64,000 bases of DNA, taken from positions 2,976,001 through 3,040,000 of the forward strand of contig NZ_CP073697.1 in the NCBI RefSeq assembly GCF_025264665.1, given 5' to 3'. The position numbers and the translations under genes are program-made. Source of the DNA: Edaphobacter flagellatus. GTDB lineage: Bacteria; Acidobacteriota; Terriglobia; Terriglobales; Acidobacteriaceae. Positions 34,358-44,400 of the stretch are shown one piece after another (the stretch's first letter is position 1; the number at the start of each line of letters is the position of its first letter). The notes beneath the pieces were generated by a model. It searched no databases. It was not told the DNA's origin and saw only the letters and a list, made by a program, of their open reading frames with translations.

Positions 34358-34845
34358 CTAACCAGCGAATTGCCGCGCTATCGATAATTCAAACAAGCCT
34401 TGCAACTCGCCGGAAGAAAGGCCGTTCGATTCACTCAGGCTCGTGAGGTAAGGTCCGTATTTCTTCCATGCCCAAGCGCTATTGCCATTCGTTCTCTGAG
34501 TGAAGAATGGAGCGATTGCCTGCATTCCATCCTGAGCGGCCTTGTCCCGGAGATAGTTGGCCGTGCAAAATGTTTCTGCTGAAGCTTCTCCCGAAGGGTC
34601 TTTTCCCGGAGCATGTCCACTCGAACGCGACTGCTGCTGCCTGTCGATGCAACAGCCGCCTCCATAGCCGGTAAGGTTTTCATGACAAGCTGGTAGTCAA
34701 GATAGAGCTGTGACGCGCAGATCAAGATTTCCCTAAAACACCGCTGCCAGTCCGTGGGCTTTGCGAGGGCTGAAGAAAAAATGCTATCCACAGCCTCACG
34801 GTAGCTGACTAAATCGAGTTGGAGCTTTTCGAGTTGGTTGTTCAT
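34358..34845 (-). pseudogene. Frameshifted small gene behind the RHS immunity gene
   Basis: The first half begins MNNQLEKLQLDLVSYREAVD with ATG 34845 overlapping the TGA of the preceding gene (ATGA). After ...LREKLQQK at about 34570 the frame becomes unprotein-like (ARPTISGTRPLRMECRQ) and ends at 34435. One frame over, it reads FCTANYLRDKAAQDGMQAIA and goes on naturally to a TAG at 34358. Adding one A to the AAA run at the junction restores a product of about 162 residues. Helical, no signal, unknown family. It may be a second immunity or accessory gene. The shift could be real or a homopolymer error. Confidence 0.6.
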
Positions 34846-35255
34846 GCTGACCAAGCTACATCGAAGTCCTTAGCAAAGACATTCAGTTCGCCACCAGGGG
34901 ACACTAGCAATATGCGGAAATGATAGTAGTCGTTCAGGGGCTGGCGTTCGTTCTTTAGTTGCCCCGCTTCCAGCGACTTCTTGAGGGCAGATTCAAGCTC
35001 ACATGTTGCCTCGAAGATGCTGTCAGCACAGACTCTCTTTCCATCAAGGTCTAAGTCGATCTTGGCTATCGTGCAGTTTTGGAATAAGACAACTGCACGC
35101 CGCCACGAATTGCGAGCCATTTCGAAGTCGATTGTGCATGACAGATTGTCTTGATTGAGAGCACTGTCACGAAACACCCTCAGCTCAAGCAATTTGGCGT
35201 CATGCCAAGGCAGATTCGTAAATTCCGATACCTTCTCCTTCTCCAGCAACTTCAT
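34842..35255 (-). CDS. Putative immunity protein for the RHS toxin
   Basis: 137 residues, cytoplasmic, no signal. The opening LPWHDAKLLELRVFRDSALN and the alternating strands (LSCTIDFEMARNSW, AVVLFQNCTIAKIDLDLDG) resemble the small alpha/beta immunity proteins encoded after polymorphic toxins, though I cannot name a family. An excellent ribosome-binding site (AAGGAGG, 4 bases from ATG) lies only 9 bases after the RHS stop, so coexpression with the toxin is built in. Role inferred from position. Confidence 0.6.
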   Translation of the reverse strand: MKLLEKEKVSEFTNLPWHDAKLLELRVFRDSALNQDNLSCTIDFEMARNSWRRAVVLFQNCTIAKIDLDLDGKRVCADSIFEATCELESALKKSLEAGQLKNERQPLNDYYHFRILLVSPGGELNVFAKDFDVAWSA

Positions 35256-35264
35256 TCACCCTCC

Positions 35265-38200
35265 TTAAGCTGGGCCACTATAGGGCTTATAGCAATACGG
35301 TGCCATTGGATTAACTACGCAGGGGTCGATAATCACAGGGAACGGACCCGGAATCCGGTACGGTACGATCCAACCTCCGGGTAAGCGAGGAGGCGTCTTA
35401 TTCCAATCCCACGGGTGTTGATGTGGATCGCCCGCTCCATGGTTGTGACCAAAGTCAATATCTTTCCATGCCTTCCCGGCCCAATCAAAAATTCTGATCG
35501 TTACCAGCTTTCCGGCAGCATCCCGAATAAATTGGATATCAAAAGGTGATTGATTCTGGACTGGAGTACGACCTTGGAACGTATCTCCTATGCCGCCCCC
35601 ACAAGCGCCGAACTCGCATCCAGGAGAATACGCCCCATCTATATCGCCGATCATGGCTGCAATGCTTGAGTAGGGATGAGGATGGAACCCTCCATGCTCA
35701 TCCCATATTGTTCCTCCTGGAGAGCTATCGGGGCGAGGATGCTCACAGGCGTGGCAAGAAGGGTGGCTAAAGATATTAAAGAGCTTTTCGATTCCACTGG
35801 CGATGCAAGCGCCAAGCGCTGCATAGGCTCCGACACCTGATCCAAGTGCCACGCTTGTGACACCATCGCTAGTTGTTGCGGAAAAGCCACACCCCAAAGG
35901 AAATAATCCACTTGGATCAATTGCACTGAGTGGCCTATTCCCCACATAACCATACCGATTGAAGCTTTGGGGATCGGAAGCGTTATAGCTGCCGTCATAC
36001 GGGTCAGGACTCATCCATCTGCCTTGCGTGGAGGAGTATTGTCGGAACTGAGCGTGTTCCGTGCCCGATTCGGTATCGTGATCCAGTTGGGCGAAGTGCA
36101 GATTGTCCAGAGCATTACCGGTTGGATCATTTTCGTTTGGAGCATATCCCTCACCAAACGGCAACGAAACATACGTTGAGGAGATAGAGCCGAGATGATC
36201 GGTTCGCATCCTCTCGGTTCCGATCCAATCCTGGTGATTGAAGTATGTCGACCCGTTCCATGCTCGATAGGCGATCTGTCTCCCATCCCAGTAAATACGC
36301 CCTTCGTTGCCAAAGTCATTCGGCTGTAGCCAACTGGAGATGCGGCGTCCAGCAAAATCGAAGAGATAGCCATAGGTGCTATTAGACGTTTGGGCGAAGA
36401 CTCTATTGTTGAGTGCATCGTAACCATACGTCCCACCCCCGCTTACTGTAAGGACGTTCCCCTCCGCATCATAGGTATACGAATGGAGGCCATCGCTGAG
36501 CACATTTCCAGCAGCATCGTAGGAGTTGGTAAGAACATGGTTTGTCGTCTGATCGAAGCCCGGATTGCTGGCTGTGGTATTGCTCTGCCAACGATTTCCG
36601 TATTTGTCGTAGCCATAGGCGTAGTTATGAACATTGCCCGACGCCGAAGTCAACCGGTTCATATCGTCGTAGCCATAGGTGAAGCACTCGCTGATAACGG
36701 TATCGCAGGAAATGAGATTGCGTGAGCCCTTCGTCTGGCTATATTCTCCGTAGATTTGCGTGTTGTAGCAGTTGCTCCTGGTCGCCGTTCCACAGATGAC
36801 CTGCTGATAGAACCGCCCCATCGAGTCATACCAGGTTTGAGCGGAAAGGCCATTTCCTAAATCGTACATCGTCGGACCAAACGGTCCATTTTGGATATTG
36901 GAGACAAGGCTCGCAGGATTTAGGCTGTTTTGATAGGAAAGATTGGTGATGGAGGTTACTTCTCCCGCCGGGGAGCGGTCATACTGAATCACCCCGCTGG
37001 CTCCATCCCCTTCCGATGTCAGGTTTCCTGCTAGATCGTAGGAAAAGGACAGCTGCTTATCATGCGCGGAAATTCCGCAGAGGGTTGGCAGGCATTCCCC
37101 CATGCCGAGAATACGCCCCATCGAATCATAGTTGTAAGCGGTTTGTGCCCAATAATTGGGATTACTCGCGTAAGCGTAGGAAAGGTGGCCTTTCAGGTTC
37201 GACTGCCCAAAGGTTGTCCATCCGGCTGATGTGTCGTAGCCATAGGTCTTTGTGGGGGTAAGACCGTCATCGTAGCTGATCGACACCACGCGACCAACTT
37301 TGTCGTACTGCGTTGTTGTGTGCGTGTATGGAGTCGAAGGGTTGGGGTTGGCCCTTGGGCGAGTGCGTACTACCTGCAATCCAGTCGAGTTGTAGGTGTA
37401 ACTGTAGTTGCTCTCTCCGCGCTCCGGCTCCTTTGTGTAAATGGTTCGACCCAGAGAGTCAGTCTGGAAGATGCGTTGCTGGACGCCCTGCGTAATTGTT
37501 GTCTTGTGATTGTAGAGATCGTAGGCGTAGGTCGTCAGATACCCTGTTCCGGCAATGTCTAGTCCGCAATCCTGGGGGACATCGCCCTGGTAGTTCGTGC
37601 TCGATACCTCGCAGACTGCGGTGATTTGACCGAACGCATCGTACTGCGTGATCTTTTGAACACCGTTCACGTCGGTGACTTTTACCGCGCGGGAATTGTA
37701 TTGATACGTAGTATTGCCATCAGGTGTATTGATATTGGTTATTCGGTCAAGCGCGTCGTATGAATATGTCGTCCCGTTGCCAGAGCACTGCTTCGTTGTA
37801 CTCCAGCCTTGTCCCTGGTATCTCACTGGTTGGAATAAGAGACGCCCATTAGAGTCATAGCAGTAGTCAGTCTGATACCAAGGATTCTGTGCCTGGCCAT
37901 CGCCTACTGCTTTTCTACTCAGTCGCCCAAATACGTCAACCTGGTCGACCTCATCGGTATGGGTGTTAGCCGTTTGAAATATCCAAGTGCTCCGGTTGTT
38001 GCTGTCGATGTAATTGAATTGAGTTTTACCCCCGTCCGGGTAATCAATTTCTGTTGCTCTTCCAGCAGTATCGTAATGGTTGAAATTGGTTGGCTGTGTA
38101 TTTTCATCTATGGTGTTCAGTACTACTCCGGAATTGAAATCATATCCCGCCCCGGTGGACAACACGACTCCACTGGAGGGCGTCGGGGCAGTAGTGCTTG

Positions 38201-39974
38201 TGACGAATGTGTCGCTAGAATCGTGCCCGTAACTTGTGGCACCGTTGGCATCGGTTGATGACAAGAGAGTTCCTGCGTCATCGAAGACATACATCGTATA
38301 CAGACCGGTACCGGCATCGGTCACTTTTTGCAGATACGGACCGCCAGCGTTCGCGCTCCCATGCTGAGCGAGACCGGATGTTGCCGTTGCAGACGATGTG
38401 TAGTCGTAGGTGGTCTGTGCAGCTTGGACACCATTGTCAAGCACGGTCACCTGATGAAGGTCGAATCCGCTATAAGCGTAGTCGGTTTCTCGTGTGGGAG
38501 TTGCTGAAGGGCTGCCAGAGTAATAATCCCACTGTTTGAGTGCCGTTAGCTTGCCTGTCCACGGCGCGTCATACTGGTACTGAGTTTGGGTGTTTTGTCC
38601 ATTCGATAGAGTTGTCGTTGACAGAGATTTTGTAATGTAAGTCGAGCTATTGCCCCCGCAATCAAATGAATAACAGTTTACAGTGCTTAGGATGGGTGTT
38701 CCGCCCACAGCTCCTGTATAGGCAGCTACGCTCGTATTCCATGCGCCATTGTTAATCTTTTGCTCATAGACAGTTTCATCACCGCTCGGCTTGTGGACGG
38801 TTGTACTCTCTTTACAATTCAAGTCATTTACGCCGCACCAGGAAACAACGCTGTGATTGAATGTTGTTGACGGATCGCTCCCTACCTTCCTGCCACTTGC
38901 CCACCGGTTTTGGTTGTAGTATGAATCCTCGAAAACCTCGAATCCATAGTGAATAACGCCTCCGGTAGGCAAGGTCACACTTGCCAAGTCGCCATAATGT
39001 GGCGTTGAGTCTCCGGCGAAGACTTTCCCATCGTAGGTGAAGCTATAAGAGGTCCCGTCCGGCAGTTGAATACTCTGCACAGGATAGAGAGTTCCACTCC
39101 ATTCAATGACCGCGCCACCAGAATCCTGTACTTGATTGAACCAGGTCTTCACCCCGACAGGCGCAGTCGTTACCGTATAGCGGACGCGGGTACCATTGTT
39201 ATTGATTGGGCCGTTCGGAGCCAGAACATCATAGTAGGTAACGTTGCCATTCTGGGTCACAATGACCGGTGTTCTTCCCGTGTCATCGATGAGGTTGCCG
39301 TTAGCATCCGTCGACCAGTAGTTTCCGAATCGATCAATAACCTGCGGGTAAACCTCTGTTCCATCGTTATCAACGACGATGGGATTTCCGGAGCCATCAT
39401 CTTTGACTTGATAGCCAGTGGCATCCGTTGCATATCCGGCATTGACGGTCTGCGTGTAGGTTCCGGTGCAATCATTTTGGTCTGAAACCAGCGTCGCGGT
39501 AAACGCGTGAGATGTTCCCGAGGGATCTGTCCACACTGGAGTATTCGTCGTTATCGTGTGCTGTCCATCGTAAGGTGGGTAGGGGCAACCATCAGTGACG
39601 CTCGATGAAACCAGGTTCCACGCCATGCTCCCTGTCTCGTTTCCTTTGATAAACCTCCAGCCACCTTGTGCGTATGGTGTATTGGGCACATTGCTAGGCC
39701 ACCAATAGTAGTTGCTGTAGTGGCCAATCATCCAGATACGGCTATCGTAAACAAGCCGCTCGTTCAACTTCAGCGCGCCTCTCTGCTTATGCGTCGCAAT
39801 GGAAAACTCCATGTGCAGGTTGCCGTTGCTGATATTGATGAAGCCATTTTCAATGGGGAAGTTGACGCCAAACGAAGGATTCCCGGTGGCATAGATGTAA
39901 TCCTGGGCTATGCCCGCGTGACTGGTCAGAAAGCATGCGATGGCAAGCAAGAACAAACGCACAATGTTCTTCAT
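35265..39974 (-). CDS. RHS/YD-repeat protein with variable C-terminal toxin-like domain
   Basis: 1569 residues. A signal peptide (MKNIVRLFLLAIACFLTSHA, cut near GIAQD) directs export. A beta-rich segment follows (to about 400), then many YD repeats (YQYDAPW, YSYDALDRITN, YGYDKYGNRW, YTYDAEGNVL). The RHS core ends with GRWMSPDPYDG and NPLSAIDPSGL-like sequence near residue 1390. The last 170 residues are unlike the core, Gly/Pro/His-rich, with a FGHNHGAGDPHQHPWDW motif. Such a C-terminus is normally a released toxin. No VgrG, PAAR or type VI genes are near, so secretion is presumably Sec plus wall-associated. Start ATG 39974 has GAGGGA 7 bases upstream. Confidence 0.85.
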   Translation of the reverse strand: MKNIVRLFLLAIACFLTSHAGIAQDYIYATGNPSFGVNFPIENGFINISNGNLHMEFSIATHKQRGALKLNERLVYDSRIWMIGHYSNYYWWPSNVPNTPYAQGGWRFIKGNETGSMAWNLVSSSVTDGCPYPPYDGQHTITTNTPVWTDPSGTSHAFTATLVSDQNDCTGTYTQTVNAGYATDATGYQVKDDGSGNPIVVDNDGTEVYPQVIDRFGNYWSTDANGNLIDDTGRTPVIVTQNGNVTYYDVLAPNGPINNNGTRVRYTVTTAPVGVKTWFNQVQDSGGAVIEWSGTLYPVQSIQLPDGTSYSFTYDGKVFAGDSTPHYGDLASVTLPTGGVIHYGFEVFEDSYYNQNRWASGRKVGSDPSTTFNHSVVSWCGVNDLNCKESTTVHKPSGDETVYEQKINNGAWNTSVAAYTGAVGGTPILSTVNCYSFDCGGNSSTYITKSLSTTTLSNGQNTQTQYQYDAPWTGKLTALKQWDYYSGSPSATPTRETDYAYSGFDLHQVTVLDNGVQAAQTTYDYTSSATATSGLAQHGSANAGGPYLQKVTDAGTGLYTMYVFDDAGTLLSSTDANGATSYGHDSSDTFVTSTTAPTPSSGVVLSTGAGYDFNSGVVLNTIDENTQPTNFNHYDTAGRATEIDYPDGGKTQFNYIDSNNRSTWIFQTANTHTDEVDQVDVFGRLSRKAVGDGQAQNPWYQTDYCYDSNGRLLFQPVRYQGQGWSTTKQCSGNGTTYSYDALDRITNINTPDGNTTYQYNSRAVKVTDVNGVQKITQYDAFGQITAVCEVSSTNYQGDVPQDCGLDIAGTGYLTTYAYDLYNHKTTITQGVQQRIFQTDSLGRTIYTKEPERGESNYSYTYNSTGLQVVRTRPRANPNPSTPYTHTTTQYDKVGRVVSISYDDGLTPTKTYGYDTSAGWTTFGQSNLKGHLSYAYASNPNYWAQTAYNYDSMGRILGMGECLPTLCGISAHDKQLSFSYDLAGNLTSEGDGASGVIQYDRSPAGEVTSITNLSYQNSLNPASLVSNIQNGPFGPTMYDLGNGLSAQTWYDSMGRFYQQVICGTATRSNCYNTQIYGEYSQTKGSRNLISCDTVISECFTYGYDDMNRLTSASGNVHNYAYGYDKYGNRWQSNTTASNPGFDQTTNHVLTNSYDAAGNVLSDGLHSYTYDAEGNVLTVSGGGTYGYDALNNRVFAQTSNSTYGYLFDFAGRRISSWLQPNDFGNEGRIYWDGRQIAYRAWNGSTYFNHQDWIGTERMRTDHLGSISSTYVSLPFGEGYAPNENDPTGNALDNLHFAQLDHDTESGTEHAQFRQYSSTQGRWMSPDPYDGSYNASDPQSFNRYGYVGNRPLSAIDPSGLFPLGCGFSATTSDGVTSVALGSGVGAYAALGACIASGIEKLFNIFSHPSCHACEHPRPDSSPGGTIWDEHGGFHPHPYSSIAAMIGDIDGAYSPGCEFGACGGGIGDTFQGRTPVQNQSPFDIQFIRDAAGKLVTIRIFDWAGKAWKDIDFGHNHGAGDPHQHPWDWNKTPPRLPGGWIVPYRIPGPFPVIIDPCVVNPMAPYCYKPYSGPA

Positions 39975-39990
39975 TAAGGCTTCCCTCTTT

Positions 39991-40839
39991 TTAAAACTGG
40001 AAAAATGTCGCAGGTTGATTCGATCCAAGTTGCACTTCAGACAACTGAAGCGTCCATTGCTTCTGGCCGTCCAGGGTCTGGATAAACCGAAACGGCACCA
40101 TCATGCCATTGATCAGGCGGTAATCCTCATAGGTGATCACTCGCAACAAGCGGTTGTTTCCTGCACCGTCGATCTGGATCGAATTGGCGCTCTTTGCGAG
40201 GAGGTGGGTTTGCGGATCAAAATAGAGGTCGGTCGCAACGGTTGTAAGCGGCCTGAACTTCGACGCAGGAGAGAAGTACCGCTCTATTGTGGTTCGATGA
40301 AGTGATGATTGATCGAACGAAACCACGCCATGATCGGTGAGCGATGAGGCCGTCTGTAAATCGGCAAGACGAAGCATTTGAAACTGGACAATTCCGGAAC
40401 TTGCTGTTTCAGGGGCCAGAGGAAACGTGCGGCCATCAGCCTCCTGAACCTTTCCAACTCGCCCATCAATCCGAATACTCAGCGTTCCTTTTGCAGCTTG
40501 ACCATCAAGTCGGAACTTCGAGCTACCTTGAATTGTTAGCGTCGCAGGATAGGAGGCTGTCTCATTGGCATAGGCAATCGTACCGGTGCCCTGCATCCCC
40601 GTCCACGGAGCTGCGCCTACGACTTTGAGATGCTCCAGAACTTCAGATAAAGCCGCCGTATCAAATTGACCAAGCTTGTTGGTCGCAATCGGGACAGGCT
40701 TACTCGTCGAAGGGGAGGCAGATTGCGCAATGGCTACCGGCGTTGCTCCTATGAGCAGCAAAAATACTGACGGAAGGGCAAAATGAAACGACTTCAAACC
40801 CACCCATTTTGGGTGTGGTTTACCAAAGCAGATAGGCAT
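39991..40839 (-). CDS. Exported protein upstream of the RHS gene
   Basis: 282 residues with a signal peptide (SFHFALPSVFLLLIGATPVA, cleaved near IAQSA). The mature part is beta-rich (ATLTIQGSSKFRLDGQ, LYFDPQTHLLAKSANS, YEDYRLINGMMVPFRF) and resembles LolA-like exported proteins. Acidobacteria often have such a gene next to RHS genes. It ends 16 bases before the RHS start; GAGGA lies 8 bases before its ATG. Probably cotranscribed; a role in surface delivery of the RHS protein is possible but unproven. Confidence 0.75.
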   Translation of the reverse strand: MPICFGKPHPKWVGLKSFHFALPSVFLLLIGATPVAIAQSASPSTSKPVPIATNKLGQFDTAALSEVLEHLKVVGAAPWTGMQGTGTIAYANETASYPATLTIQGSSKFRLDGQAAKGTLSIRIDGRVGKVQEADGRTFPLAPETASSGIVQFQMLRLADLQTASSLTDHGVVSFDQSSLHRTTIERYFSPASKFRPLTTVATDLYFDPQTHLLAKSANSIQIDGAGNNRLLRVITYEDYRLINGMMVPFRFIQTLDGQKQWTLQLSEVQLGSNQPATFFQF

Positions 40840-41480
40840 CGTACAGTCCTCGGAAAAGGACCTGGAAAGAGAACAGCAGTTGTTGATCGAACTCTATTTT
40901 GTGAGTGCTTTCGTAAAGTAAGCCAAATCGAGGAATGCGTCAATCCCTCTCTTTTTTAATAATTGCCCATATTACGGAGAAATCTACAAAGCATTCCTCT
41001 AGTACAGTCGAATTTCCTCGTTTTCGCGCCCTAAAGTTCGAAAATCATCCAGCAGAGCCAACCATCTAATCGCTCAATCTCCTTTAGTCCATCCATTTCT
41101 TTACGCCTCTTACGAAAATTCATGATTTCGTGCCATCGATCTATTCGATGGTTTGTGGCCATTCGTCTGCGATGAGTCGAAGTGGCGATTGTATTGCAGG
41201 TCCGGTTTCGTAAAAGCAATTGTTATTCCAACCCGGGAAGCGACGCTATCTCAACAGTAAAGGGATGATAGAGGCCATTTTATTTGTTCCTTTGTCCGGA
41301 ACAAATTCATGTGGCAATCGCTAATTTTCATAGCATTTTTGCCACTACCGGCTCATGCAATCTACAACATTGCCCTAGTTCCGTTGCAACTTTTGAGTAA
41401 TTATCCATGCCGCTTCGGGGCCGGTAGCTTAAGCACGCGTCATTAAATATTTCTGTCGAGCCGTGCCTTAAGGAACCTGC
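40840..41480. other. Divergent intergenic region, no gene
   Basis: About 640 AT-rich bases between the divergent RHS unit and the giant Ig-like gene. No coding frame stands out. It presumably contains both promoters. I saw no convincing paired -35/-10 boxes and no riboswitch signature. Confidence 0.6.
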
Positions 41481-44400
41481 ATGACCTCCCCGATACGTTC
41501 CCACAAGACTCGAGTTGCAAGGCTGTTTGTCTCTTGGTTGCCAGGTTTAGTGGCAATTCTTTTTGGGTTTGGCTTAGCAAATGGAGCAGCGTACGCAGTT
41601 ACGGCAACTACGACGACGCTGGCTATTTCTGCGTCGAATGTGCCATACAAAACGCCGATCACCTTGACGGCAACGATTACTGCCGGGGGATCGCCAGTCA
41701 GTTCCGGACTGGTGCTGTTCTGCGACGCGACGGCGACGTACTGCGAGAATAATTCGACGCTGTTGGCTCGTGTGCAGGTAACGACTGCGGGTATGGCAGT
41801 TGTGAAGGTTGGCAGCGGCCCACTTGGTATCCACAGCTATAAGGCTGTCTATCGAGCAAATAATTCCTACGCATCCAGCACATCAAATACGGTGAGCTAC
41901 ACCGTGCAGGGAACCTATGCGTCGAGCACGGTGATCGCTTCTTCAGGGACGGTGGGGAATTACACGCTGGGATCGACCGTGAGCGGCGTAGGAGCCAATA
42001 CATCACCTGGGCCGAGCGGTTCGGTATCGTTCATCGATACAAGCGCAGGGAACAATGTGTTGGGTACGGAGCCTTTAGGAACTCCGACACTGACAAATAC
42101 TTTTAGTCAGGCACCAAATTCGCCGTTTGCTATCGGCGATGGCTTGTCGGTTCTGCGGTCTCTTGTCGTCGCGTCATCGTATTTAGATGGTGATAACAAT
42201 CTCGATGCTGTGACTGGCGACGCCGATCAGGTGATCACTGTGCTATTGGGCAATGGGGATGGCACCTTCAAGCCAAAGGTGAATTATCCAGGGTGTCCAT
42301 CGCTCTCTACAAATACCGATGTTGCTTTGAAGATTCTTCTTGCGGACTTCAATCGTGACGGTAATACGGATATTGCTTTGGGATGTTCGGATAAATCGAA
42401 TGGTGGTGTTGGCATTCTATTGGGCAACGGCGATGGTACGTTCCAACCAGTTATCTGGAATGCCACTGGGAACCTTTCAGGCGTTGCCATGGGAGATTTT
42501 AACGGCGACGGTATTCTGGATCTTGCCGTAGCAAATAGCAGTCAACAGACAGTGCAGATACTGATTGGCAATGGAGACGGCACATTTCAAGCGCCAGTGA
42601 CAGTGATTAACACGCCGAAGGCTATAGGCGATATTGTTGTGGCCGATTTCAACGGTGACGGCAAAGACGATCTGGCCTATGCAGTTGGGACTGCTGTGCC
42701 TGCTAGTACGCTATCGGATCTTTATGTGGCGCTTGGTAAAGGCAACGGCACTTTCAAGACGCCAACACGTCAGGCTTCGCAGATCGGCGAATTTCTTGCA
42801 ACAGGGGATACGAACAGCGACAACATCCCAGACATTGTTTCATCGACGATAACGCTGCAGGGAGCTCCTAGCACTCGATATATCACTAACAGCATGTTTG
42901 TGCTGATCGGCAATGGTGACGGCACCCTCCAAACGCCTGTCTCCTATGTCTCCGATATTCCTTCTGATCCGCATCTTGCCGATGTGAATGGAGACGGCAA
43001 GGCTGACATTATCGCCGGTGGCAGTTACGGTGCTCTAGTGTATCTGGGCAATGGCGATGGTACGTTCCAGCCGTATAACGAGCCGGTCATCGGCAACTTT
43101 ACATTGACCTACGCGGTGAATGCGGGAGATTTCAACAATGACGGCAATGCCGATCTGATCGGCACAGATGCCAATAGTCCACGTGCAGCTGTCGCATTGA
43201 GCGATGTGAAGCAGGCTTCCGATGCAAATGCGCTTACCGGAGTCGCGGTATTTCCGCTGGGCAGCGGTGTGCACGATGTCGATGCGAGCTATTCGGGCGA
43301 TTCAATCTATCTCACCAGCGTGTCTCCGACGGTGCCGTTGTTGGCGGCTCCAACGCCAACTACGTTGACACTGAATGCTTCCCCTGCAGCTGAAGCCGCG
43401 GCAGGCCAACAGGTTACCCTGACCGCAACGCTTAGCCCTTATACGGTTGGTCCGCCAACAACGACAACGGACGGTGAGACGGTCAATTTCTATAGCGGCA
43501 GTACCCTGGTTGGGAACGGTACGTTGGGTAGCGGCGTTGCAACTCTTGTCACAACCTCCCTGCCCGCAGGTACGAATGCTTTAAAGGCGGTTTATCCGGG
43601 AGATACGAACTACAACACAAGCTCATCGAGCTCTGTGAGCTTCAATGTTTCAAGCGTTACGGTGACGACTAATCCGAATCCCTCGAGCTACGGCCAGGTA
43701 GTAACGCTGACTGCGACGGTCGCCTCGGGATCGACAGGCACGGTGACTTTTCAGGACGGTAGTACTGCATTAGGCACAGCGGCGATCTCCGGGACAACGG
43801 CGTCAATTACGACCTCTACACTCAGTGTTGGCTCGCATAGCATCACAGCTGTCTATAACGGCGACAGCACGCATGTCGCAGCTATTTCTTCTGCCGTGAC
43901 ACAAGTCGTCAACAAGCTCAATCCCACTGTTTCTGTAACCACTTTGGGGCAGAGTACTTATCTGTCCCTGGTGACAATTACGGCGACAGTTCCGAGTGAT
44001 GCAACAGGTACTGTGGTGTTTGTAACCGGGACGACGACACTGGGAACGGCCACCGTCAGTGGAGGTTCGGCATCGATTACAGCGACGGCGCTACCAGTTG
44101 GCAATAATGTCATCACGGCCAACTACTCCGGAGACGGCAATTACAACGCCGGCTCGGCTTCAACGACGCGCGCCGTGACGAAGGCGAGTCCATCATCGGC
44201 GCTGACTTCGTCGGCCAATCCTTCGACTTATGGCAGCAACGTTATCTTTACCGATACGCTGCCATCGAGCGCAACTGGCACGGTTACATTCACGGCTGGC
44301 CCTACTGTTTTAGGTACAGTTGCTCTAGTGAATGGCATTGCGTCGATCAGCACTGCAAACCTTGCAATCGGCAACACAACGATTACGGCGACCTATAACG

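Larger units (their letters stand above)
32819..40839. mobile_element. Candidate decayed genomic island at tRNA-Pro (right end uncertain)
   Basis: A recombinase pseudogene abuts tRNA-Pro and is followed by a frameshifted small gene, a putative immunity gene, a large RHS gene and a further exported-protein gene, all on the minus strand. Base composition looks more AT-rich than the flanking core genes. I could not find a second copy of the tRNA 3' end, so the right boundary is a guess set at the end of the same-strand gene run; the element may end earlier or the RHS locus may be native. Confidence 0.35.

Noticed and set aside
35500-39990. Numerous plus-strand frames opposite the RHS gene
   Set aside because: Short, without ribosome-binding sites, and they follow the antisense of the YD repeats.
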